From: Nonomuraea sp. MG754425
Lineage (GTDB): Bacteria; Actinomycetota; Actinomycetes; Streptosporangiales; Streptosporangiaceae
Direction of reading: 5' to 3'
Assembly (NCBI RefSeq): GCF_021699195.1
Contig: NZ_SSXE01000009.1
Span: forward strand, 1-64,000
Length of the DNA stretch: 64,000 nt
Shown: positions 8,040 through 17,832 of the stretch, in pieces
How positions within the stretch are numbered: the stretch's first letter is position 1
Layout of the letters: every line of letters starts with the position of its first letter
Made by a program: the position numbers and the translations under genes
The notes under the pieces: generated by a model
Told to the model about the DNA's origin: nothing
The model's input: the letters and a program-made list of their open reading frames with translations, nothing else
The model's database searches: none

Positions 8040-10994
8040 ATGTTCGACCCCTTGCCCGAGAACGATGGGACTTCACCGACGGTTTCTACGCCGCATTTCG
8101 TGGGTCGTGATCGGGAGATGGCGGCGCTTCGGGCCGCCTTGGCCCGGCCACCGGCGATCGTGCTGGTAGAGGGCGAGGCGGGGATCGGGAAGAGCCGGCT
8201 GCTGCGAGAGTGGTTGGCCGGGCCGGACCAGCGCACTGCCTTGGTCTCGGTGTGCCCACCGCTTCGCGAGTCGCTGACGTTGGGGCCGATCGTCGACGCG
8301 TTCCGTGGGATCGACCGCCCGGTGTCGCGATCGCGGCTCACCGAGCTTGCGGGTGCGTTACGGCCCCTGTTCCCTGAATGGTCCGCTGACCTGCCGCCCG
8401 CATTGCCGCCTTTGAACGATGCGAAGGCGGCCCGGCATCGCCTGTTCCGCGCCCTGGACGAGCTGCTGCGGGCTCTGCGTGTCGACGTTCTCGTGCTCGA
8501 GGACGCTCACTGGGCCGACGAGGTGACCTTGGAGTTCCTGCTGTTCGTCGCCTCCCGACAGCAATCGGACGGGCCGAGCCTCGTGATCTCCTATCGGCCG
8601 GAGGAGGTGGACGCCGGGTCGCTGTTGCTGCGGCTGACGTCCCGGTTGCCTGCCGGCGTGACCCAGTTGAGGATCGCCCTGGCGCCGATGCGACCCGACG
8701 ACACGGCAGCGCTGGTGTCCTCGATGCTGGACGGCAACCCGATCTCGCAGGAGTTCACGACGTTCATGCACGAGCGGACCGGTGGGGTTCCTCTGGTGCT
8801 GGAGGAGTCGGTTCGCCTCATGTGCGACCGTGCCGACCTCGTCTTCCGCGACGGACAGTGGGTCCGGCTGAAGCTGCGCAAGCTACAGGTGCCGCCAACG
8901 GTGCGCGACTCCACCCGGGAGCGGGTGGGCCGTCTGTCGCCGACGGCGCAGCAGGTGTTGCGAGCCGCGGCCACGTTGGCTGAGCGGTCATCGGTGGCCA
9001 CGATCGCGATGACCGCCGGTCTGTCACCGGTTGCGTGCCGAGGCGCCATCGCGGAGGCGGCCGACGTCGGCGTCCTGGACGGAGACGACCGCGGCCAGTG
9101 GCGATTCCGGCACGTGCTGGCCGCCATGGCTGTCTACGAAGCGATCCCGTTGACCGACCGCAGACACTTCCACCTGCTGGCCGGCCGGGCCTTGGAGGAC
9201 ATCCATCCGCCGCCTGTCGCGCGCCTTGCCCACCACTTCCGTGAGGCGGGCGAGACACGGGCCTGGGCGCGGTACGCCGAGCAGGGCGCCGAGCTGGCCA
9301 TGGCCTCGGGTGACCACACCAAGGCGGTCGACTTGCTGGTCGATCTGTTTTCGTGGTCCGAGCTGCCGCCGGCGGATCGGGCACGAGTCGCGCGCATCGC
9401 CGGAGTAGCCGCACTGGGCCGTCGTGAACCGGTCGACGAGGTGTACCACCGCGTGATCCGTACCTTGCGCTCGGTGCTGGAGACCCCCGGTCTCTCCGCC
9501 CGCCAGCAGGCGGAGATCCGTAACCCCTTAGGTCGGCTCCTGATCATCGGGGGTGAGGCGCAGGCCGCGCTCAGCGAGCTCGAGCAAGCGGTGACCAATC
9601 TCGACCATGACCCGGTCGAGGCGGCCCGGGCAATGACCTATCTGGGATGGGCCTACGCGGGACCGTGGCCGGCGTCGACCCATCGGCGTTGGCTGGATCG
9701 CGCCGCTGAGCTCACCGCCGACGTCGATTCTCCCGCAGAGCGGCTGAACCTGGCCGGCAACCGAGCCGCTGCGCTGCTCATGCTCGGTGAGGAGGAGGCC
9801 TGGGACGTCGTCGCTGACCTGCCCATCGACGGCGCGGCCTCGGCGGAGCGTCTCGACGTGGCCCGCATCCACACAAATGTCGGGACCGGCGCACTGATCT
9901 GGGGCCGGTACGCCGACGCGGAAAAACACCTCGCCGTGGCCATGCGCCTTGCCGAGGCCGAGCAGGCGTCCCGGCTGCAACACAACGTCCGACTCGAACA
10001 GACGAACCTGGCGTGGTTCACCGGCCGGTGGGAGGGTCTCGCGGAGAGAAGCGCGGCGCTCGCCGATGCCGACCGAGACCGGCCGGCGTACTACCTCGGC
10101 AGCATTCGCCTCGCGGCCCGGCTGGCGGCCGCAGCCGGACGGCGGCGCGCCGCGGGGGAGCAGTTCCGGCTGGTCCTTGAGGAGTCTGCCCGTCTCGGCG
10201 CAGCCGACGACACGATGGAGGCTGCCGCTGCGCTGGCCAGACTGTGGCTGACGGACGGAAACAGCGGCCGGGCGCTGCAGATCACGAACGAGCCGATGGA
10301 CACCGTCCAGAGAAAAGGCATCTGGGTCTGGGCGACGGACCTCGTCCCCGCCCGGATCGAGGCGCACCTCGTCGCGGGCGACCTGAAGGCCGCGACACGC
10401 CTGGGCGACCAGTTCGCCAGAGGACTGCGTGGCCGTACGGCGCCGGCGCCGCGCGCCGCCCTCACCGTATGCCGTGCGCTGCTGGCCGCCGCAGCCGGAG
10501 ACCACGCCCGCGCGGCGAGGGCGTACGACCGGGCGGCGCGCGCCTGGAACGCGTTGCCGCGCCCCTACGACGCCATGCTCGCCCGCGAGCGTCAAGCCGA
10601 GGCGCTCATGGCGCAAGGCCAGATCGAACAGGGCCGAGAGCTGCTGGCCGCACAGTACGAGCAACTGTTCAGGCTCGGAGCCCGCGGCGATGCGGACCGT
10701 GTCGCACAGCGGCTCCGCGAACACGGCGCCGAGGTTCCGCGATTGTGGCGCGGCGGTCGACGGGGGTACGGCGACCGGCTCTCACCTCGTGAGCTCGACG
10801 TGGTCCGACTGGTCGTCGCCGGCAAGACGAACCGGGAGATCAGCCGGATTCTGGCCAAGTCACCGGCCACGGTGGATCAACAGCTACGTGCGGCGATGCG
10901 CAAGTTGAAGGTGAGTTCCCGAACCGCGCTCGCGGTCAAGGCGGTAGAGGCCGGAGTGTTCGCAGAAGAGGATTCGCTCGGCGACCCGTCGTGA
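8040..10994 (+). CDS. LuxR-family transcriptional regulator, LAL type (AAA ATPase plus TPR)
   Basis: The product (~984 residues from ATG 8040; a TTG at 7986 is an alternative start) has the LAL layout. An N-terminal AAA ATPase carries Walker A GEAGIGKS and Walker B VLVLEDAHWAD. A long alpha-helical, TPR-like middle follows. The C-terminus has a LuxR helix-turn-helix (LSPRELDVVRLVVAGKTNREI, then SPATVDQQLRAAMRKL). LAL proteins activate transcription of neighbouring metabolic or secreted-protein genes in response to ligands. The secreted S8 protease 270 bp downstream is the natural candidate target, by position only. The HTH carries VDQQLR where the usual text is VxxHxxxI, a slightly atypical recognition helix. 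Confidence 0.85.
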   Translation: MFDPLPENDGTSPTVSTPHFVGRDREMAALRAALARPPAIVLVEGEAGIGKSRLLREWLAGPDQRTALVSVCPPLRESLTLGPIVDAFRGIDRPVSRSRLTELAGALRPLFPEWSADLPPALPPLNDAKAARHRLFRALDELLRALRVDVLVLEDAHWADEVTLEFLLFVASRQQSDGPSLVISYRPEEVDAGSLLLRLTSRLPAGVTQLRIALAPMRPDDTAALVSSMLDGNPISQEFTTFMHERTGGVPLVLEESVRLMCDRADLVFRDGQWVRLKLRKLQVPPTVRDSTRERVGRLSPTAQQVLRAAATLAERSSVATIAMTAGLSPVACRGAIAEAADVGVLDGDDRGQWRFRHVLAAMAVYEAIPLTDRRHFHLLAGRALEDIHPPPVARLAHHFREAGETRAWARYAEQGAELAMASGDHTKAVDLLVDLFSWSELPPADRARVARIAGVAALGRREPVDEVYHRVIRTLRSVLETPGLSARQQAEIRNPLGRLLIIGGEAQAALSELEQAVTNLDHDPVEAARAMTYLGWAYAGPWPASTHRRWLDRAAELTADVDSPAERLNLAGNRAAALLMLGEEEAWDVVADLPIDGAASAERLDVARIHTNVGTGALIWGRYADAEKHLAVAMRLAEAEQASRLQHNVRLEQTNLAWFTGRWEGLAERSAALADADRDRPAYYLGSIRLAARLAAAAGRRRAAGEQFRLVLEESARLGAADDTMEAAAALARLWLTDGNSGRALQITNEPMDTVQRKGIWVWATDLVPARIEAHLVAGDLKAATRLGDQFARGLRGRTAPAPRAALTVCRALLAAAAGDHARAARAYDRAARAWNALPRPYDAMLARERQAEALMAQGQIEQGRELLAAQYEQLFRLGARGDADRVAQRLREHGAEVPRLWRGGRRGYGDRLSPRELDVVRLVVAGKTNREISRILAKSPATVDQQLRAAMRKLKVSSRTALAVKAVEAGVFAEEDSLGDPS

Positions 10995-11074
10995 AAATTG
11001 ACGTATCCGCCGGATAGCGAAGATCGCTCGTCACCCCGAGCATGACTTCATGATCCAAGGCCCCAGGGCAGTGC

Positions 11075-11245
11075 ATGCCTGAGCGACCTGTCGCGCGTGA
11101 CGACTCCCTCATCGAGCACCAGCAACCACTTGAGCTGTCGCGCGAGCCGCGCGTCAGCAGCCCTGACGCCCCTGACGCCCGGGATGCCCGGGATGACGGC
11201 GATGACGGCGATGACGAGAGCCACGACCCCTACCAACCCCTGTAG
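11075..11245 (+). CDS. Possible small acidic peptide upstream of the S8 protease
   Basis: An ATG at 11075 opens a 56-codon frame ending in TAG at 11243-11245, 17 bp before the protease start. The peptide starts MPERPVARDDSLIEHQQ and ends in an Asp-rich repetitive tail (SPDAPDARDARDDGDDGDD) followed by YQPL. The tail is encoded by short tandem repeats, so the frame may be fortuitous. If real, it would be co-transcribed with the protease. No ribosome-binding site is obvious. Confidence 0.3.
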   Translation: MPERPVARDDSLIEHQQPLELSREPRVSSPDAPDARDARDDGDDGDDESHDPYQPL

Positions 11246-11262
11246 GCCGGAGGAGCCCCCAC

Positions 11263-14200
11263 GTGAGACTGAAAGCCCTCGTCGCTTCGCTGGCCGTAGC
11301 GGTCGGCCTGAGCATGATCCCGCCATCACCGGCGTCGGCCGCTGAGCCGGATCCCGGTGCGGCCGCCAACAAGATCGCGTCGGACCTGAAGGGCCGCTTC
11401 CGCACGGAGCCGGTCTCCGACTTCTGGATCACGTTCGACACCAAGGCCGACCTCGCGCCGGCGAAGAAGATCGCCGACTGGACCACTCGCGGTCAGTTCG
11501 TCTACGACGCACTGAAGGCCTCGGCCAAGGCCTCCGCGGCGTCCGTCTCCGCCGAACTCGACGCGGCGGGCGTGAAGTACACGTCCTACCCGCTCGTCAA
11601 CGCCGTGCTCGTCAAGGGCGGCACGCAGCAGCTCGCGCTCGACGTCGCCTCGGTCGGGCAGGTCGCCGAGATCCATGCGTCGCCACAGGTCGCGCTGGTC
11701 GAGCCCGTGGACGAGAAGACGCCGGCCGACCAGGCCGTCCGCCCCGACGCCCCCGCGGCCACCGCCGAGGATGGCACCGTCTCGTGGGGTCTGGACGCCA
11801 TTCACGCCCCCCAGGCCTGGGCCATGGGGGCCACCGGTGCGGGCATCACCGTGTCCAACCTCGACTCGGGCGTTCAATTCGACCACCCCGCCCTGAGGCA
11901 GCAGTACCGCGGCACGAAGCCCGACGGCACCGTCGACCACAACTACAACTGGATGGCCACCCGGGGCACGTGCTCCGGCGCACCGTGCGACGACGACGGA
12001 CACGGCACGCACACCATGGGCACCATGGTCGGCGACGACGGCACCAACCACGTCGGCGTCGCCCCGGAGGCGCAGTGGATCGCGACAAACGGCTGCTGCG
12101 ACAGCACCGGCGCCGAGTCGTTGCTCCGGTCCGGCTGGTGGTTGCTCGCCCCGACCGACGTCCACGGGAACAACCCCGACCCGTCCAAGCGCCCCCACGT
12201 CATCAACAACTCGTGGGGCCAAAGCGTCGAGCACAACTTCGACGACTTCTTCCAGGCCATCGACGAGGCCTGGAGTGCCGCGGGCATTTTCAGCGTCTGG
12301 TCATCGGGCAACACCACGCCGTACGCGGCGTGCGACACCGTCTCCTCGCCCGGCTCCGCCGAGAGTGCCTACTCGGTCGGCGCCTACGCGTCGGACGGCA
12401 AGCTCGCGTTATTCTCCCGCAAGGGCGAGGGTGAAGATGGCCGGGTCAAGCCCGAGATCTCCGCTCCGGGCGTCGCCGTCCGTTCGTCCTACCCGAACGA
12501 CGGTTACACCGCGATATCCGGCACATCGATGGCGGCTCCCCACGTCGCCGGCGCCGTCGCCGGCCTGTGGAGCTACGACCCGACCCTCATCGGGCAGGTC
12601 GAGGAGACCCGCCGCCTGCTGGCCGAGTCGGCCGTCGACGTCGACGACACCGAGTGCGGCGGCACCGCCGACTTCAACAACAAGTACGGCGAAGGCCGGC
12701 TCGACCTCGTCCGCCTGCTCGAGCTCGCACCCCGGCAGGGCGGTACCCTCACCGGTGTCGTCACCGCCAACGGCGCCCCGGTCCCCGCCGTCGACGTGAC
12801 GATCAGCGGACCGTTCAGCCGGTCCATCGGGACCGACAAGGACGGCCGGTTCACGGTAAATCTCCCGGTCGGCGACTACCAGATCAGCACCAAGGTCTTC
12901 GGGTACCTGACCGCGACCGCGAGCGCCACGGTCGCCCTCGGCCAGAACACCTCGGTTGAGGTTCCCCTCACCGCCGCCGCGCGCCACGACATCAGCGGCA
13001 GGGTCATCGACGACAAGAGGCAGCCCGTCCCGAACGCCGACGTCTCCGTCAAGGACACGCCGCTGGACGCCGTGCGCACGGACGCCAACGGCGCGTTCAC
13101 GATCGCCGGTGTGCCGGAGGGCCAGTACGGGCTCGCCGTCACGCCCAACGCCTGCTTCTCGCCGACGATTGTCCCGCTGACCGTCGGTGCCGAGAACAAG
13201 TCGCTGGAGATCCCGATCGGGCTCGTCGTCGACAAGGGCGGCTACAACTGCGCCCTCTCCGAGGGGGAGTACCTGCGCGGCACCGACCCGGTCGCGTTCG
13301 AGAGCGGCGTGTGGGCGACGGTGAACCTGCCGTTCCCGATCGCGCTCTACAACGGCAGCCACGACACCCTCGGAATCAGCCTGCGCGGCGTGATCTCCCC
13401 GGACACCTCCACCGGACCCGGCACCGGCGGTGCGGGCATCTTCCCGTTCTACGTCCCGTCCCCCGTCAAGTTCGCCCCCGGCGGGGGAGTCTTCACGACG
13501 GCCACCAAGGTCGACGGCGAGGACGCGTTCGTCATCGAGTTCCGCGACGCCAAGATCTGGGCCTACCCGATCCGGTCCGAGTACACGGAGCCGGTCAGCT
13601 TCTCGGCGACGCTCACCCGCTCGGGCAAGGTGATCTTCGGGTACGGCGACGGCATCGGGACCGACGACCCGGTGACCGGCGGCGCCCGCACCATCACCGG
13701 CATCCAGGGCTGGGCCGGTGTGGACGGCATCCGGTTCTCCGACAACGTCCCGGTGCTCCACGACGGGATGATCGTCACCTACGATCTTCCGGACTGGGGC
13801 TACCTCGACGCGACCGTCGTCGACAAGAACGACGGGCTGCCGGTGTCCGGGGCCAAGGTCTCGCTCACCGGCAAGAACGGCCTCGTCGAGAGCGTCACGA
13901 CCAACGGGACGGGCGTCGTGCATCGCCAGTTGCCGGTCGCCGACTACACGATGACCGTCGAGGCGCCGAACTACGTGACGGGGTCGTACGACTTCACCCT
14001 CGACAAGCTCTACGCGAAGGCGACGATCGACGCGCGCCTCACCACGGGCGTCGCCGGGCTGAAGGCGAGCGGCCTCGACGCCGTGATGGGAACCGACCAG
14101 AACGGTGTGGGCTCGCTGACGCTGACCAACAACGGTTCCGCCCCGCTCACGTACGACCTGGGCGAGGCCGCGCGCCACCACGAGCTCGACGCTTCCGGCG

Positions 14201-17200
14201 CCACCAAGCGCACCGGGACGGGTGCGGACAGCACGATCGACCTCACCGCGTGGCAGGCCGGTGCGAGCGGCATGAAGCCGTCGAACGTCGACGGCAAGGC
14301 TGCGACGGCGAGCGCCGCGGAAGCACAGGCGGTCGGCAAGGTCGGCACGACCTCCGGCGGCGACGTCATCACCCGCATCGAGATCCCGGGCACGATCGCG
14401 GAGAAGGAACCCTCCGGCATCGGGTACGACGGCGACGTCTGGGTCCACGACTACAACGCGCGGACCAACACCGCCTACACCGTGATGGGCAAACCGACCG
14501 GCAAGGTCTTCGACGCCTCGTGGAACCCCAAGTACCGGGCGTTCGACATGGCGCTCGACACCAAGACCGGTGACATGTGCCAGATGGAGGACAGCCCGGC
14601 CAGCTACATCCACTGCTTCGACCGGGAGACCGGAAAGGAAACCCGGCAGATCAAGGGTGACTGGTCCACGCTGCAACTGACAGGACTCGCCTACAACCCC
14701 ACCGAGGACGTGTTCTACGTCGGCGGCCGGGCGAACGGCCTGATCGGAACCGTCGCCGGGACGTCGCACGACAACGCGGGTGCGCTGCTGTCCTTCTGCG
14801 CCCCGCCGCTGCCCGAGGTGATGGGCCTGGCCTACAACCAGACCTCCGACACCATCTGGTACACCGACCTCACCTCGAACAGGCCCACCCGCCTGCTGCA
14901 GGTCGACCCCGACGACTGCTCGCTCGTCAACGCGTGGTGGTTCCCGGGCCAGAAGGTGGGCCAGGGTGGCGGCCTCGAGACCGACTCGACCGGGGCGCTG
15001 TGGGCGGCGGACCAGATCGCCGATGACGTCGTGCTGGTCGACGTCGAGGACGACCTGCTCACCGACCTGCCCTGGCTGTCGCTCTCCTCGACCGGCGGCA
15101 CCCTCGCCCCGGGCGAGTCGGCGACGGTCAAGGTCTCGATCTCCTCGAAGGACGCCGCCCCGGGCACTCTCGGCGCGAACATCGTCGTGTGGTCCGACTC
15201 CGGACGGCAGCCCAAGACCTACGTCCCGGTGACGCTCACGACCACGAAGTACCAGGTCGGCGTCAACGCCGGCGGCCCCTCGTTCACCGACGCCTCCGGC
15301 TACACCTGGTCCAGCGATCAGGCGGCCGGTGACGGGGCGTGGGGCTACGCCGGGAAGGGCAAGACGATCTCCGCGAGGGCCGCGATCGAGGGCACCGAGG
15401 ACGACGCCCTGTTCCAGTCCCAGCGCACCACGCCGGGCAAGGACCTGGTCTACACGTTCCCCGACGCGCCGAAGGGCACCTACGCCATCGACCTCGGGTT
15501 CGCCGAGATCGAGCAGGTGAAGCAGGGCAAGCGGGTGTTCGACGTCCTCGTCGACGACGAGCTGACGCAGTACGCCTACGACGCCGTGAAAGCCGTCGGC
15601 CCGAACGCCGCCGACTGGCACACCGCCGTCGTGCAGCACGACGGCGGTCCGCTGACCGTGGAGCTGCGGGGCGGGAAGGGCCTGCGGGCTCCGAGCATCG
15701 CGGCGCTGCGCGTGACGCTCGATCCGCGCGGAGACAAGGCGGAGCCGGAGCCCCAGCCCGAGGAGCCGGAGCCGGGACCCGTGCCGGTGGCCCCCGCCGG
15801 TCGCTCGTACTCGATGAAGGTGACCGACGGGCTCTACCGCCAGGGTACGGAGGAGTCCGGGTGGCACGGCGATGACGTCTGCGGCGTGCTGTGGTTCGAC
15901 TCCAGCTTCCTGTTCCCGTTCTACGACACGGCCTGGGACGGCGTGTGTGTGACGACGAACGGCGCGCTGATCTTCGACCGGGCCAGCGCCGTGGGGAACA
16001 ACACGGCGCTGCCGTCGCCGTACGCGTTCGACGCGATCTTTCCGCTCTGGGACGACCTGGTCGTCGACGACCAGGCGGGCATCTACTTCGGCACCACCGA
16101 GGTGGACGGCCTGGCCGCTGAGGTCATCGAGTGGCGCAACGCCGCCTTCGACAGCGACAGGGCGGCCCGGGTGAGCTTTTCGGTCACCCTGATCGCGGAC
16201 GGCCGCATCCAGATCGGGTACGGCGACGGCATCGGCGGCGACAACCCCGTCACCCGCGGGGCCTCGGCGACGGTCGGCCTGGAGAGCCTGAAGCGCAACC
16301 CCGCGAGCCAGTACTCCTTCAACCAGCCCATCCTGACGGCCGGTCTGGGGCTGGAGTACACCCTCCCGGCTGCGGGCACGATCGAGGGCACGGTCACCGA
16401 CGCGAACGACGGCAAGCCGATCGCGGGCGCGATCGTCACGCTCGGGGGGCCGAGCGGTGACCGGGTTATCACCGCCGACGAGAAGGGCCGGTGGAAGGCC
16501 CAGGCGCTGATCGGCGAGAACACCGTGCAGGTCTGGGCGCCGAACTATGTCACGGCCGGCCGCCCCGTGACCATCGCCAAGAAGGATCAGGCCGAGGTGG
16601 TTGACGCGGCGTTGACCACGGGCGTCACAACCGTCACGGGAGGTGACCTCGACTGGCTCCTCGGCCCGGACCAGAAGGCGACCGCCGACGTGATCGTGAC
16701 CAACACCGGCTCCGCCCCGCTCGAAGTGCGGCTCAGCGAGCAGAAACGCACCGGCGACGGCGGGCACGAGGCCGCCGACCTTCCGTGGCTGACCCTCACC
16801 GGCGCGGCCGCGGCCGGCACGGTCAAGCTCGCCGTCGGCGAGTCCACCACGGTCACGGCGACGGCCGACAACGCCGCCGTCGTGCCGGGCGTGCTCGTCG
16901 GGGACGTGCTCGTGGCGTCGAACGCCGGCAAGGGCGAAGCCCAGCTCAGGCCGGTCCGCCTGGCGACCTCGGCCTACTGGAAGGGCGTCGACGCGGGCGG
17001 GTCCGGGCACGTCGGTGCCGACGGCTTCGTCTGGTCGCCCGACCAGGAACTCGGCTCGCGGCCGTGGGGCTACGTCGGCGGCAAGGCGCGTGCCACCAAG
17101 GCCGACATCGGCGGCACGGAGGACGACGACCTGTTCCGCACCCAGCGGACCGGCGAGACGTTCGCCTACGTGTTCAAGAACGCGCCCGCCGGGACGTACC

Positions 17201-17451
17201 GAATCGGCCTCGACTTTGCGGAGATCGAGAAGGTCAAGGTCGGCAAGCGTGCCTTCGATGTTCTGGTCGACGGCAAAGCCGTGCTCCACGACCACGACGT
17301 GCAGGCGAGGGTGGGTGCGCTGACCGCGGACGTGAACACGGTCACCGTCGAGCACGCCGGTGGCGATCTGAAGGTCGAGTTTCACCGCGAGATCGGCGAG
17401 CGCGACCCGATCCTCAACGCCCTGAAGGTCCAGCAGGACCCGCGCCTATGA
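11263..17451 (+). CDS. Secreted S8 subtilisin-family protease with Ig-like and malectin-like domains
   Basis: The GTG at 11263 follows a GGAGGAG box. The 2062-residue product has a signal peptide (cleavage after about SASA, residue 27), an inhibitor-like prodomain and an S8 catalytic domain. Catalytic residues are Asp201 (NLDSGVQFDHP), His247 (DDGHGTHTMG), oxyanion Asn350 and Ser422 (SGTSMAAPHVAG), resembling bacillopeptidase F types. After ~485 come carboxypeptidase-regulatory-like beta sandwiches and a region with repeated beta-propeller-like segments (~1070-1260). Two malectin-like domains follow (~1325-1455 and ~1910-2055, each with EGTEDDALFQSQRT-type or GGTEDDDLFRTQRT-type motifs). A proline/glutamate-rich linker separates the two halves, which partly repeat each other. 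No membrane anchor or LPXTG is seen, so it is likely released or sugar-bound. Confidence 0.9.
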   Translation: MRLKALVASLAVAVGLSMIPPSPASAAEPDPGAAANKIASDLKGRFRTEPVSDFWITFDTKADLAPAKKIADWTTRGQFVYDALKASAKASAASVSAELDAAGVKYTSYPLVNAVLVKGGTQQLALDVASVGQVAEIHASPQVALVEPVDEKTPADQAVRPDAPAATAEDGTVSWGLDAIHAPQAWAMGATGAGITVSNLDSGVQFDHPALRQQYRGTKPDGTVDHNYNWMATRGTCSGAPCDDDGHGTHTMGTMVGDDGTNHVGVAPEAQWIATNGCCDSTGAESLLRSGWWLLAPTDVHGNNPDPSKRPHVINNSWGQSVEHNFDDFFQAIDEAWSAAGIFSVWSSGNTTPYAACDTVSSPGSAESAYSVGAYASDGKLALFSRKGEGEDGRVKPEISAPGVAVRSSYPNDGYTAISGTSMAAPHVAGAVAGLWSYDPTLIGQVEETRRLLAESAVDVDDTECGGTADFNNKYGEGRLDLVRLLELAPRQGGTLTGVVTANGAPVPAVDVTISGPFSRSIGTDKDGRFTVNLPVGDYQISTKVFGYLTATASATVALGQNTSVEVPLTAAARHDISGRVIDDKRQPVPNADVSVKDTPLDAVRTDANGAFTIAGVPEGQYGLAVTPNACFSPTIVPLTVGAENKSLEIPIGLVVDKGGYNCALSEGEYLRGTDPVAFESGVWATVNLPFPIALYNGSHDTLGISLRGVISPDTSTGPGTGGAGIFPFYVPSPVKFAPGGGVFTTATKVDGEDAFVIEFRDAKIWAYPIRSEYTEPVSFSATLTRSGKVIFGYGDGIGTDDPVTGGARTITGIQGWAGVDGIRFSDNVPVLHDGMIVTYDLPDWGYLDATVVDKNDGLPVSGAKVSLTGKNGLVESVTTNGTGVVHRQLPVADYTMTVEAPNYVTGSYDFTLDKLYAKATIDARLTTGVAGLKASGLDAVMGTDQNGVGSLTLTNNGSAPLTYDLGEAARHHELDASGATKRTGTGADSTIDLTAWQAGASGMKPSNVDGKAATASAAEAQAVGKVGTTSGGDVITRIEIPGTIAEKEPSGIGYDGDVWVHDYNARTNTAYTVMGKPTGKVFDASWNPKYRAFDMALDTKTGDMCQMEDSPASYIHCFDRETGKETRQIKGDWSTLQLTGLAYNPTEDVFYVGGRANGLIGTVAGTSHDNAGALLSFCAPPLPEVMGLAYNQTSDTIWYTDLTSNRPTRLLQVDPDDCSLVNAWWFPGQKVGQGGGLETDSTGALWAADQIADDVVLVDVEDDLLTDLPWLSLSSTGGTLAPGESATVKVSISSKDAAPGTLGANIVVWSDSGRQPKTYVPVTLTTTKYQVGVNAGGPSFTDASGYTWSSDQAAGDGAWGYAGKGKTISARAAIEGTEDDALFQSQRTTPGKDLVYTFPDAPKGTYAIDLGFAEIEQVKQGKRVFDVLVDDELTQYAYDAVKAVGPNAADWHTAVVQHDGGPLTVELRGGKGLRAPSIAALRVTLDPRGDKAEPEPQPEEPEPGPVPVAPAGRSYSMKVTDGLYRQGTEESGWHGDDVCGVLWFDSSFLFPFYDTAWDGVCVTTNGALIFDRASAVGNNTALPSPYAFDAIFPLWDDLVVDDQAGIYFGTTEVDGLAAEVIEWRNAAFDSDRAARVSFSVTLIADGRIQIGYGDGIGGDNPVTRGASATVGLESLKRNPASQYSFNQPILTAGLGLEYTLPAAGTIEGTVTDANDGKPIAGAIVTLGGPSGDRVITADEKGRWKAQALIGENTVQVWAPNYVTAGRPVTIAKKDQAEVVDAALTTGVTTVTGGDLDWLLGPDQKATADVIVTNTGSAPLEVRLSEQKRTGDGGHEAADLPWLTLTGAAAAGTVKLAVGESTTVTATADNAAVVPGVLVGDVLVASNAGKGEAQLRPVRLATSAYWKGVDAGGSGHVGADGFVWSPDQELGSRPWGYVGGKARATKADIGGTEDDDLFRTQRTGETFAYVFKNAPAGTYRIGLDFAEIEKVKVGKRAFDVLVDGKAVLHDHDVQARVGALTADVNTVTVEHAGGDLKVEFHREIGERDPILNALKVQQDPRL

Positions 17452-17474
17452 GGTAGCCAACCAATCCGCCGGCA

Positions 17475-17521
17475 GTGGTCAGAGCCTCCTCGGAAAGGAT
17501 CGCCGTGGAGGCTCTGACCAC
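17475..17521 (+). terminator. Terminator hairpin of the S8 protease gene
   Basis: Arms 17475-17489 and 17507-17521 form a perfect 15-bp stem (GTGGTCAGAGCCTCC and its complement) with a 17-nt loop, starting 24 bp after the protease stop codon. Confidence 0.8.
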
Positions 17522-17832
17522 GCCTACCGAGTCTGCGGCTTCCGACCTGCGCTTTTCAAACGTATGCCAGGAAACTGGGCGGCTCCTGCCGGTAGCGATG
17601 CAGGCAAACCGTTGCACAGAACTACCAGCGCCGACGACAACACAACCAACCGGCTTGTGTAATAACAGGTTCACCGGTGGGAGGCGCCGCGTTCGGTGAG
17701 CGCAGGCCCGCCAACGTGTTTAATTGCCCTCTGATACTTCAGCCATCCTGGATCACAGCCTCTGATTGGTCCGATATTCACCGGACTTTACTGTTACTCT
17801 GTCCACGCCAGTGGACTTGACAGGCGTCGGTA
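17522..17832. other. Gene-free interval
   Basis: No convincing coding frame is seen. The part from about 17715 to 17810 is noticeably richer in A+T than its surroundings. It lies downstream of both flanking genes, so promoters are not expected for them. Confidence 0.4.

Noticed and set aside
7700-8110. 136-codon plus-strand ORF upstream of the LAL gene
   Set aside because: It is antisense to a recognisable transposase remnant and overlaps the LAL start in another frame; the protein shows no coherent pattern.
12409-17385. 1658-codon open frame on the minus strand, antisense to the S8 protease
   Set aside because: It is a shadow of the high-GC protease gene: composition is Arg/Gly/Val/Asp-rich without motifs, while the plus strand has a complete signal peptide, catalytic triad and domains.
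17475-17699. 74-codon plus-strand ORF after the S8 protease
   Set aside because: It begins inside the terminator hairpin, has no ribosome-binding site and no coding-like composition.
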